NCBI GenBank assembly: GCA_019912505.1
Contig: JAIOIM010000742.1
Span: 1 to 8,557, forward strand
Direction: 5' to 3'
Source of the DNA: Ignavibacteriaceae bacterium
GTDB taxonomy: Bacteria > Bacteroidota > Ignavibacteria > Ignavibacteriales > Ignavibacteriaceae
DNA length: 8,557 nt
Positions 1-5,445 of this stretch are shown piece by piece. How positions within the stretch are numbered: position 1 is the first letter of the stretch; each line of letters starts with the position of its first letter. The notes under the pieces are model-generated. The model did no database searches. It had not been told where the DNA came from and saw nothing but the letters and a program-made list of their open reading frames with translations. The translations under genes and the position numbers were made by a program.

Positions 1-1
1 A

Positions 2-328
2 TTAAGATATTTAATTTTGTGGAGAAGACTACAACGAAATGCTTTTATTGCAAAAAAAAAGCTCGGTACAGTTTTGGTCTCATCGGTTTTGATGTACTTT
101 AGTGGTCCCAGTTACGGCTGGGGAATGTCGAGAAGCATTCATCCATTGTCAATACTTCTCGGCTCAATAACCAAAAAGCCTGCGGTGGTTAATAATGAAA
201 TTGTTATAAGGGAATTTATCTGCCTAACAATTGGTTTTCATCACGATCTGGTTGATGGCGCTCCGTTTACAAGGTTTGTAATAAAATTTTTGAAATTACT
301 CGAATCGGCTTACGGATTAGAAATTTAA
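2..328 (+). CDS. 2-oxo-acid dehydrogenase E2-type acyltransferase domain protein, C-terminal part (5' end outside window)
   Basis: The frame is open from the first bases of the window to TAA at 326-328, so this is the tail of a longer gene; the TTG at 17 is only an in-frame codon and not a convincing start. The roughly 100 visible residues resemble the end of the chloramphenicol-acetyltransferase-like catalytic domain of E2 subunits (PF00198 type): a stretch reading HPLSILLGSITKKPAVVNNE, then a beta strand, then HHDLVDGAPFTRF and a final helix. The HxxxDG motif (bases 242-259) carries the catalytic His and the Asp-Gly of the fold. The usual E2 signature is DHRxxDG; here Arg is replaced by Asp (HHD), which I associate with stand-alone E2-like acyltransferases rather than true pyruvate or 2-oxoglutarate complexes (from memory). 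No lipoyl domain or E1/E3 gene is visible, so substrate and complex membership are unknown. Confidence 0.68.
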   Translation, partial: LRYLILWRRLQRNAFIAKKKLGTVLVSSVLMYFSGPSYGWGMSRSIHPLSILLGSITKKPAVVNNEIVIREFICLTIGFHHDLVDGAPFTRFVIKFLKLLESAYGLEI

Positions 329-361
329 AGTAAAAAGAATAACTTTGTAACTGATATTTGC

Positions 362-382
362 ACTACCCTAATGGTGGTTTTT
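362..382 (+). terminator. Possible weak rho-independent terminator after the E2-like gene
   Basis: ACTACC (362-367) can pair with GGTGGT (373-378), with one G-T wobble and a 5-nt loop, and is followed by a short T run (378-382). It lies 34 nt after the stop codon of the E2-like gene. The stem is short and the T run is broken by G at 383, so termination would be inefficient if it happens at all. Confidence 0.4.
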
Positions 383-548
383 GTTGTGTAAATAAATTGC
401 TGACAGCTCTTTCATAAATGTTAATTGTAAATATCAATTGGAAAAAGCCATCCCGCAATTCATAAAATACCAAAGCAACTTGACTCATCTATCTTTATTT
501 TGTTCGATTCGTTTTGCAAAATAATAAGATGTTTGACATTCATTTTGT
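383..548. other. AT-rich intergenic DNA with no recognisable feature
   Basis: This part of the 518-bp gap lies between the possible terminator and the mobile element. I see no ORF of useful length, no RNA gene, no consensus promoter and no strong repeat. A 5-bp inverted repeat (AATTG/CAATT, 423-439) is too short and AT-rich to interpret. Confidence 0.6.
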
Positions 549-557
549 CCTGTTAAG
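549..557 (+). repeat. Left copy of 9-bp target-site duplication
   Basis: CCTGTTAAG directly abuts the outer end of the left terminal inverted repeat. An identical copy sits at 741-749, directly abutting the right end. The identity stops at exactly 9 bp on both sides, as expected of a duplication made by transposition. Confidence 0.85.
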
Positions 558-571
558 TCACCTTACGCAAA

Positions 572-627
572 ATATTTATTTGAATAGCCACGAGCTTTAG
601 CTCGTGGATGATAAACCAAATAAATAT
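572..627. repeat. Long inverted repeat enclosing the left REP-like hairpin
   Basis: ATATTTATTTG (572-582) is the perfect 11-bp reverse complement of CAAATAAATAT (617-627). The 34 bp between them hold the 588-607 hairpin, giving a stem within a stem in the left half of the mobile element. The right half has only a partial counterpart. Confidence 0.75.
588..607. repeat. REP-like hairpin, left half of the element
   Basis: CCACGAGCT (588-596) pairs with AGCTCGTGG (599-607), a near-perfect palindrome. Its outer part (CCACGA/TCGTGG) is shared with the hairpin at 691-710. Short GC-rich palindromes of this type resemble REP sequences scattered by REP-associated tyrosine transposases, an inference from form only. 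No T run follows, so it is not a typical terminator. Confidence 0.75.
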
Positions 628-628
628 C

Positions 629-667
629 GGCTTTAGCCACAAGAAACAGCCCGTTTTGGCTAAAGCC
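629..667. repeat. Central inverted repeat of the element
   Basis: GGCTTTAGCCA (629-639) and TGGCTAAAGCC (657-667) are perfect 11-bp reverse complements separated by 17 nt. They form the central stem of the 183-bp element. Each arm is itself partly palindromic (GGCTttAGCC), so alternative local hairpins are possible. Confidence 0.75.
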
Positions 668-690
668 CTGAGTTTGGTATTCAATCCATT

Positions 691-710
691 CCACGACTTA
701 AAAGTCGTGG
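691..710. repeat. REP-like hairpin, right half of the element
   Basis: CCACGACTT (691-699) pairs with AAGTCGTGG (702-710) around a 2-nt centre. It mirrors the left hairpin in position and outer sequence but differs in its inner pairs, with compensating changes on both arms, which suggests the pairing itself is kept. Confidence 0.75.
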
Positions 711-740
711 CTACGCAAAGCCGAATAATGCGTAAGGTGA

Positions 741-749
741 CCTGTTAAG
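741..749 (+). repeat. Right copy of 9-bp target-site duplication
   Basis: CCTGTTAAG here is identical to 549-557 and directly abuts the right terminal inverted repeat, which ends at 740. Removing 558-740 plus one copy would restore an uninterrupted pre-insertion sequence. Confidence 0.85.
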
Positions 750-779
750 AAATAATTTGTAATAATGTCCTTTTTTGTT

Positions 780-810
780 TTTGCATGGTGATGCAAATTT
801 CTTAATTTTG
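780..810 (+). promoter_or_regulatory. Bacteroidetes-type promoter of the C69 peptidase gene
   Basis: TTTG (780-783) is followed by 19 nt and then TAATTTTG (803-810), a full match to the known Bacteroidetes primary sigma consensus TTTG-N19-TAnnTTTG. Transcription would start a few bases after 810, leaving a leader of roughly 30 nt before the ATG at 847. A perfect 7-bp inverted repeat, TTTGCAT (780-786) and ATGCAAA (791-797) with a 4-nt centre, overlaps the -33 box and could be an operator. Confidence 0.65.
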
Positions 811-846
811 TTTTCAACGGATTCTTGAAATTATAATAGGTTCAAT

Positions 847-2646
847 ATGAAAAAATTATTCCTCACAGCAACTGCAATTTTCTTATTGCAGGCATACTCT
901 ATTGCTTGCACAAATTTTCTTGTAAGTAAAGGCGCTTCTGCCGATGGCTCAACAATGATAACTTACACAGCAGACTCCTATTGGATGTACGGCGAATTGT
1001 ATCATTATTCTGCTGCAAAATATCCGGCAGGTACGTTACGCGATATATATGAATGGGATACAGGAAAATTTCTCGGAAAGATTCTTGAGGCAAGCGAAAC
1101 TTATAATGTTGTAGGCAATATGAATGAGCACCAGGTTGTTATCGGTGAAACAACATTCGGCGGACGCGGAGAATTAGTTAACAGCGAAGGAATAATTGAC
1201 TACGGAAGTTTAATATACATTGCGCTCCAGCGTTCAAAAACCGCACGTGAAGCAATTAAAATAATGACTGACCTTGTAACCGAATACGGCTACCACAGCT
1301 CCGGCGAATCGTTTTCAATTGCAGATGCGAGTGAGGTTTGGATTATGGAAATGGTTGGTAAAGGTGCAGGCAAAAAAGGCGCTGTTTGGGTTGCCGTAAA
1401 AATACCGGATGGTTATATAAGCGGACACGCCAATCAAGCACGTATAACTACGTTTCCGCTTTATGATCCCGATAATTGTCTTTATGCGTCTGATGTAATA
1501 ACTTTTGCACGAGAGCAAGGTTACTTTGAAGGTAAAAATTCAGAGTTTAACTTTAGCGATGCCTACGCCCCGCTTAGCTTTGGTGGAATAAGATTTTGCG
1601 ATGCTCGCGTCTGGTCGCTTTTTAGGCGATGTAACTCTTCTATGGAAAAATATCTTCCATATATTAAAGGGGAAAGTATTGAACGAATGCCGCTCTATAT
1701 AAAACCCGATAAAAAACTTTCTGTTGCTGATGTTATGAGTTTGATGAGAGATCATTATGAAGGAACCGAACTTGACATGACAAAAGGAATTGCCGCAGGA
1801 CCCTACAGCATGCCGTACCGCTGGCGTCCGTTAGTGTGGGATTACAACGGACAAAACTACTTTCATGAGCGTCCTATTTCAACGCCTCAAACCGGGTTTT
1901 CGTTTATAAGCCAATCACGTTCATGGCTGCCCAATGAAGTCGGCGGCGTGTTCTGGTTTGGAGTTGATGATACATATATGACTGTTTACACTCCGTTTTA
2001 TTCTTCAATGGTTAAAGCACCTTATAATTATGAACAAGGTCGTGCTTCATTTGCAAAGTTTAGCTGGGATGCTGCTTTTTGGGTTTTTAATTTTGTGAGT
2101 AATTATGTTTATCCCCGCTACAGTGTAATGATTGGTGATGTAAAAATAGTTCAATCGGAACTTGAGGGAATGTTTCTTGCAAGGCAAAAAGAGGTTGAAG
2201 ATAAAGCGCTTCAACTTTCTAAGACTTCCAAACTTGATGCGGTTGAATTTTTGAATAAGTATTCGGATGAGATGGCGACACTAACAATTTCCAGGTGGAA
2301 ACAACTTGGTGAAAATCTGATTGCAAAATATATGGACGGCATTTCAAAAGATGATTCGTTCAGACCCGTAAACATCGGCTATCCGGAGGCATTTAGAAAG
2401 TTGATGGTTGAGTCTGAAGGAAGCAAAATTATAATGAAAACATTACCTCAGGAAATTGAACATGACTTTAAAGAAATTATTCAAAAGGGTGAAAAGTTAT
2501 TAAAAGAAAAAGAATATGCTAAAGCAAAAACATCATTCGAAAAAGCTTTAGAAATAAAACCTGATGATGAAACACTGAAAGAGAAAATCAAAAAACTTGG
2601 AGAAATAATAAATAAAATAGATGAGTTACATAAAAGTTTATTTTGA
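847..2646 (+). CDS. Secreted C69-family peptidase (dipeptidase-like Ntn hydrolase) with a C-terminal TPR
   Basis: This 599-residue protein begins with a signal peptide (Lys2-Lys3, hydrophobic residues 4-16, AYSIA just before Cys21). The next residues, CTNFLVSKGASADGS, match the N-terminus of peptidase family C69 (PF03577), whose nucleophile is an N-terminal Cys; signal cleavage before Cys21 would expose it. Further family features are NMNEHQVVIGETTFGGRGEL (91-110), an LQRSKTAREAIKIM helix (127-140), and SIADASEVWIMEMV (157-170) before the core strands. Members of this family mostly cleave dipeptides or short peptides, so a periplasmic or exported peptide-processing role is inferred. Residues 541-574 fit one TPR (Gly548, Tyr557, Ala560, Phe564, Ala567, Pro572), followed by a Lys/Glu-rich helix; this tail makes the protein longer than a typical C69 enzyme. 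Only a weak AGG (838-840) precedes the ATG. The gene has its own promoter, and 67 nt separate it from the cupin gene. Confidence 0.87.
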   Translation: MKKLFLTATAIFLLQAYSIACTNFLVSKGASADGSTMITYTADSYWMYGELYHYSAAKYPAGTLRDIYEWDTGKFLGKILEASETYNVVGNMNEHQVVIGETTFGGRGELVNSEGIIDYGSLIYIALQRSKTAREAIKIMTDLVTEYGYHSSGESFSIADASEVWIMEMVGKGAGKKGAVWVAVKIPDGYISGHANQARITTFPLYDPDNCLYASDVITFAREQGYFEGKNSEFNFSDAYAPLSFGGIRFCDARVWSLFRRCNSSMEKYLPYIKGESIERMPLYIKPDKKLSVADVMSLMRDHYEGTELDMTKGIAAGPYSMPYRWRPLVWDYNGQNYFHERPISTPQTGFSFISQSRSWLPNEVGGVFWFGVDDTYMTVYTPFYSSMVKAPYNYEQGRASFAKFSWDAAFWVFNFVSNYVYPRYSVMIGDVKIVQSELEGMFLARQKEVEDKALQLSKTSKLDAVEFLNKYSDEMATLTISRWKQLGENLIAKYMDGISKDDSFRPVNIGYPEAFRKLMVESEGSKIIMKTLPQEIEHDFKEIIQKGEKLLKEKEYAKAKTSFEKALEIKPDDETLKEKIKKLGEIINKIDELHKSLF

Positions 2647-2713
2647 AAGAAAGAATTGTACAGTAACTACTCGATAGAAAATCGTTCTCTTAATTATTTA
2701 ATTTGGATGTTTA

Positions 2714-3058
2714 ATGATGAGCAGTAAAATACCTTTTCAAACAATAGATTGGGCGATGATTCCCAAAGTAGAATATAAAGGCGAAACCGGTACGGCTTAC
2801 TGGCAAACAGCCTTGTTTAATGGTTTGCGCTTACGAATTGTAGAGTATTCCAATGCTTACCTGGCTGATCATTGGTGCCGTAAGGGTCACATTGTTCACT
2901 GTCTTGAAGGTGAGCTAACAAGTGAAATGGAGAGCGGCGAAATATTTATATTAAAAAAAGGAATGACGTATATTGTTTCCGATGAACTAAGTTCGCATCG
3001 TTCCATAACATCAAAAAAAGTAAAGTTGTTAATCATCGATGGCGATTTTTTGATGTAA
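2714..3058 (+). CDS. Small DHCW-motif cupin-fold protein
   Basis: The protein is 114 residues, the size of a single cupin barrel, with no signal peptide or membrane segment. Its centre reads ADHWCRKGHIVHCLEGEL (51-68), which fits the family known as DHCW-motif cupin-fold proteins: Asp52, His53, Cys55, His59 and His63 are candidate metal ligands, and Leu-Glu-Gly-Glu ends a beta strand. A second cupin-like segment, LKKGMTYIVSDELSSHRS (80-97), gives a Gly turn and His95. The biochemical function of this family is not established to my knowledge; metal binding or sugar/small-molecule binding is inferred from the fold. Two ATG codons lie in tandem (2714 and 2717) with no Shine-Dalgarno sequence, so the exact start may be either. 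It is in the same direction as the peptidase gene (67-nt gap) and the epimerase gene (77-nt gap); no terminator is seen between them. Confidence 0.75.
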   Translation: MMSSKIPFQTIDWAMIPKVEYKGETGTAYWQTALFNGLRLRIVEYSNAYLADHWCRKGHIVHCLEGELTSEMESGEIFILKKGMTYIVSDELSSHRSITSKKVKLLIIDGDFLM

Positions 3059-3135
3059 AACTTTGATTGAATTACTTTTTGAAAATGAGATAATACCAAA
3101 AACTTAATAATAATAGTTAAAAAAATTAATGTAAT

Positions 3136-4056
3136 ATGAGTAAAGAAATTATATTAACCGGCGCTACCGGCTTGATAGGAAGCAAATTATTTTTAGCCCT
3201 GATAAGAAAAGGTTATTCAGTAAAAGTTTTTTCGCGTAATCCGATACAGGCAAAAAAAACTCTTGCCGGTGCTGCAAAATATGTTTATTGGGATTATACT
3301 GAACCTGAATTATGGCAGAGTGAAGTTGAAGGAGTTCATTCAGTAATTCATTTAGCAGGTGCAAATCTATTCGGAAAAAGATGGACAACGCAGTATAAAA
3401 ATATTATTGCCGACAGCCGTATAACCAGCACAAAAAATATCGTCACCGCTATAAAAAAATCTGTAATAAAACCATCAGTTTTTATTTGTTCATCAGCTGT
3501 TGGTATTTACGGCGGCAGAGGGGAAGAAATATTAACTGAGGAAGCACCTGCCGGAAATGATTTTTTAGCAAAAGTTTGCCTCAACTGGGAAGTTGAAGCA
3601 CAAGCTGCAAAACAATATGGTGTAAGAGTAGTAAATATCCGCACCGGAATAGTGCTTGCTAAAGAAGGCGGTTCATTTCCTTTGATAAAAAGAGCATTTA
3701 GCTTTTTTGTCGGCGGACCGCTTGGAAGCGGCAATCAATACTTTCCTTGGGTGCATGCTGACGATGTTGTGGCGGCTTATCTTTTTACGTTGGAGAGTGA
3801 ACCAATTTATGGCGGGGTAAATACAGCCGCGCCTGACAGCATAACGATGAATCAGTTTTCTAATAAACTTGGAAAACAAATGAGTAGACCTTCCGCTTTT
3901 AAAGTGCCAGGCTTTGCGTTAAATATAGCGGTCGGTGAGTTTGGAAAATCAATTATAGCGAGTCAAAGAGCCGTACCCGAAAAACTTTTAAATAACGGCT
4001 TTGAGTTTAAGTTTAAAAATTTAGAGAGCGCATTGGAAGATTTGCTGGAGAAATGA
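3136..4056 (+). CDS. TIGR01777/YfcH-type SDR-family epimerase (NAD(P)-binding)
   Basis: This 306-residue protein belongs to the extended short-chain dehydrogenase group usually called TIGR01777 family oxidoreductase or YfcH (SDR39U1-like). The N-terminal Rossmann motif is GATGLIG (9-15). Family hallmarks follow in order: VIHLAGANL (70-78), SSAVGIYGG (119-127), the FLAKVCLNWE helix (143-152), VVNIRTGIVLAKEGG (165-179), GGPLGSGNQ (193-201), WVHADD (205-210), and a C-terminal DUF1731-like segment (about 250-303) with RPSAFKVPGF and VPEKLLNNGFEF. Length is normal for the family (about 300). The substrate is not known for most members, so a specific epimerase activity should not be assumed. The protein is cytoplasmic, with no membrane segments. 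The start is ATG after an A-rich stretch without a Shine-Dalgarno site. The stop codon lies at the edge of the downstream terminator stem. Confidence 0.88.
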   Translation: MSKEIILTGATGLIGSKLFLALIRKGYSVKVFSRNPIQAKKTLAGAAKYVYWDYTEPELWQSEVEGVHSVIHLAGANLFGKRWTTQYKNIIADSRITSTKNIVTAIKKSVIKPSVFICSSAVGIYGGRGEEILTEEAPAGNDFLAKVCLNWEVEAQAAKQYGVRVVNIRTGIVLAKEGGSFPLIKRAFSFFVGGPLGSGNQYFPWVHADDVVAAYLFTLESEPIYGGVNTAAPDSITMNQFSNKLGKQMSRPSAFKVPGFALNIAVGEFGKSIIASQRAVPEKLLNNGFEFKFKNLESALEDLLEK

Positions 4057-4085
4057 AAAAGCCCGATTGTAAAACCGGGCTTTTT
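4056..4085. terminator. Strong bidirectional rho-independent terminator between convergent genes
   Basis: AAAAAGCCCG (4056-4065) is the exact reverse complement of CGGGCTTTTT (4076-4085), with a 10-nt loop. The GC core is flanked by an A run on the left and a T run on the right, so it gives a hairpin plus U-tract on either strand. It sits between the stop of the epimerase gene (TGA 4054-4056) and the stop of ahcY (4093), and so serves both convergent transcripts. The last base of the epimerase stop codon is the first base of the stem. Confidence 0.92.
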
Positions 4086-4092
4086 ATATTTT

Positions 4093-5418
4093 TTAATACC
4101 GGTAATAATCAGGTTTAAAAGGACCATCAACGGTAACACCGATATACTTTGCCTGACTTTCAGTTAATTCCTCAAGTTCAACACCTATCTTTGCAAGATG
4201 TAGCCTCGCAACTTTTTCATCAAGATGTTTTGGCAGCATATAAACTTTATTTTCATAATTTTCACTACGTGTCCACAATTCAATCTGTGCCAACGTTTGA
4301 TTTGTAAATGAATTCGACATAACAAACGAAGGATGCCCGGTTGCACAGCCGAGATTTACTAAACGACCCTCTGCAAGTATGATAATATTATTTCCATCAA
4401 TATTATATTTGTCAACTTGAGGTTTTATAACATCCTTTGTTTTACCATAGTTTTTATTCAACCATGCCATATCAATTTCGTTATCAAAGTGCCCGATGTT
4501 ACAAACTACGGTATTACTTTTCATCAACCTGAATTCGCGTTCGGAGAGTATGTCTTTATTACCTGTTGCAGTAACAATAATATCTGCACGCGGAATTGCG
4601 TTCACCATTTTCTTAACTTCGTATCCGTCCATTGCAGCTTGTAGAGCGCATATCGGATCGATTTCTGTTACGATAACTCGAACACCGGCGCTTCTTAATG
4701 ATTGGGCTGAACCTTTACCAACATCGCCATACCCGGCTACAACAGCTACTTTACCTGCCATCATCAAATCAGTGGCACGTCTAATACCATCGACTAAAGA
4801 TTCGCGACAGCCGTATTTATTGTCAAATTTTGATTTTGTAACGGAGTCGTTAACATTTATTGCAGGAATCGGAAGCGTTCCTTTTTCCATACGTTCATAA
4901 AGACGATGAACGCCAGTGGTTGTTTCTTCAGAGATTCCTCTGATGCCGGAGACGAGTTCTGGAAATTTATCGAGAACCATATTTGTTAAATCACCGCCGT
5001 CATCAAGAATCATTGTCAGCGGTTTTCTATCTTCACCAAAGAAAAGTGTCTGTTCAATACACCAATCAAACTCCTCGGCATTCATACCCTTCCAGGCGTA
5101 AACAGAAATACCTTTAGCAGCTATTGCTGCAGCAGCATGATCTTGTGTTGAGAATATATTGCAAGATGACCATGTAACTTCAGCGCCAAGTTCAATCAAA
5201 GTTTCAATTAAAACAGCGGTCTGAATCGTCATGTGCAGGCATCCGGCTATACGCGCGCCTTTAAAAGGTTTTTGCTGCCCGTATTCTTTTCTCAGAGCCA
5301 TTAATCCCGGCATTTCAATCTCTGCAAGTTCAATCTCTTTCCTGCCCCATTCGGCAAGTGAAATATCTTTTACTTTATATTTAACATATTTTTCTGTCTT
5401 TGCAACTGCATCACTCAT
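4093..5418 (-). CDS. ahcY: Adenosylhomocysteinase (S-adenosyl-L-homocysteine hydrolase)
   Basis: The enzyme splits S-adenosylhomocysteine into adenosine and homocysteine with tightly bound NAD+, relieving product inhibition of methyltransferases. I chose ATG at 5418 (441 residues) because GAGGA (5424-5428) lies 5 nt upstream; an in-frame ATG at 5430 would add four residues (MRKI) and swallow that site. Numbering below is from the longer form. Catalytic positions known in the human enzyme are present: His66 (GCLHMT), Asp144 (ILDDGGD), Glu169 (SEETTTG), Lys199 and Asp203 (VTKSKFDN) and Cys208. The NAD motif GYGDVGKG is at 233-240, GHFDNEID at 313-320, GHPSFVMSNSF at 365-375, and the C-terminal KPDYYRY that completes the cofactor site is intact. 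The size is close to the human protein; the roughly 40-residue insertion found in many bacterial homologues is absent. It follows metK by 27 nt and is the last gene of the operon, ending at the bidirectional terminator. Confidence 0.97.
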   Translation of the reverse strand: MSDAVAKTEKYVKYKVKDISLAEWGRKEIELAEIEMPGLMALRKEYGQQKPFKGARIAGCLHMTIQTAVLIETLIELGAEVTWSSCNIFSTQDHAAAAIAAKGISVYAWKGMNAEEFDWCIEQTLFFGEDRKPLTMILDDGGDLTNMVLDKFPELVSGIRGISEETTTGVHRLYERMEKGTLPIPAINVNDSVTKSKFDNKYGCRESLVDGIRRATDLMMAGKVAVVAGYGDVGKGSAQSLRSAGVRVIVTEIDPICALQAAMDGYEVKKMVNAIPRADIIVTATGNKDILSEREFRLMKSNTVVCNIGHFDNEIDMAWLNKNYGKTKDVIKPQVDKYNIDGNNIIILAEGRLVNLGCATGHPSFVMSNSFTNQTLAQIELWTRSENYENKVYMLPKHLDEKVARLHLAKIGVELEELTESQAKYIGVTVDGPFKPDYYRY

Positions 5419-5423
5419 AATTT

Positions 5424-5428
5424 TCCTC
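5424..5428 (-). promoter_or_regulatory. Shine-Dalgarno site deciding the ahcY start
   Basis: On the minus strand GAGGA is followed by 5 nt (AAATT) and then ATG (5418-5416). The upstream in-frame ATG (5430-5428) overlaps this site and lacks a comparable one of its own. Confidence 0.65.
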
Positions 5429-5445
5429 ATTCTTTTTTAATAAAA

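Larger units (their letters stand above)
558..740. mobile_element. 183-bp MITE-like non-autonomous transposable element
   Basis: The element starts with TCACCTTACGCA (558-569) and ends with its exact reverse complement TGCGTAAGGTGA (729-740). It is bracketed by a perfect 9-bp direct repeat, CCTGTTAAG. Terminal inverted repeats plus a target duplication, a 183-bp length and no coding capacity define a MITE-like element. Its interior is almost entirely made of inverted repeats: 572-582 with 617-627, the hairpin at 588-607, 629-639 with 657-667, and the hairpin at 691-710. Each half has a terminal repeat, then 18-21 bp, then a CCACGA-type hairpin, so the two halves are roughly mirror images. It would need a transposase in trans, and none is encoded here. 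Nine-bp duplications are made by several DDE families (for example IS1-like and IS4-like), but I cannot assign a family from the termini. It inserted between the E2-like gene and the C69 peptidase promoter and leaves that promoter intact. Confidence 0.85.

Noticed and set aside
17..19. TTG at 17 as the true start of a 103-residue gene
   Set aside because: The frame is open upstream to the window edge, and the protein matches only the end of an E2 catalytic domain, so the gene starts outside the window.
558..740. Repeated palindromes that could suggest a CRISPR array or structured RNA gene
   Set aside because: The hairpins are unequal and irregularly spaced, with no repeat-spacer pattern. The terminal repeats and 9-bp duplication explain the whole block as a mobile element.
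847..909. Lipoprotein signal peptide for the C69 peptidase
   Set aside because: Cys21 follows Ser-Ile-Ala, a poor lipobox lacking the usual Leu, and this Cys matches the catalytic N-terminal Cys of the family, which must stay unmodified.
2670..2682. Small inverted repeat (CGAT/ATCG) between the peptidase and cupin genes as a terminator
   Set aside because: The 4-bp stem with a 5-nt loop has no T run after it and is too weak to call.
4496..4900. 134-codon open frame on the + strand
   Set aside because: It lies entirely antisense to the well-supported ahcY gene and shows no recognisable domain. Long antisense frames are expected opposite a conserved gene.
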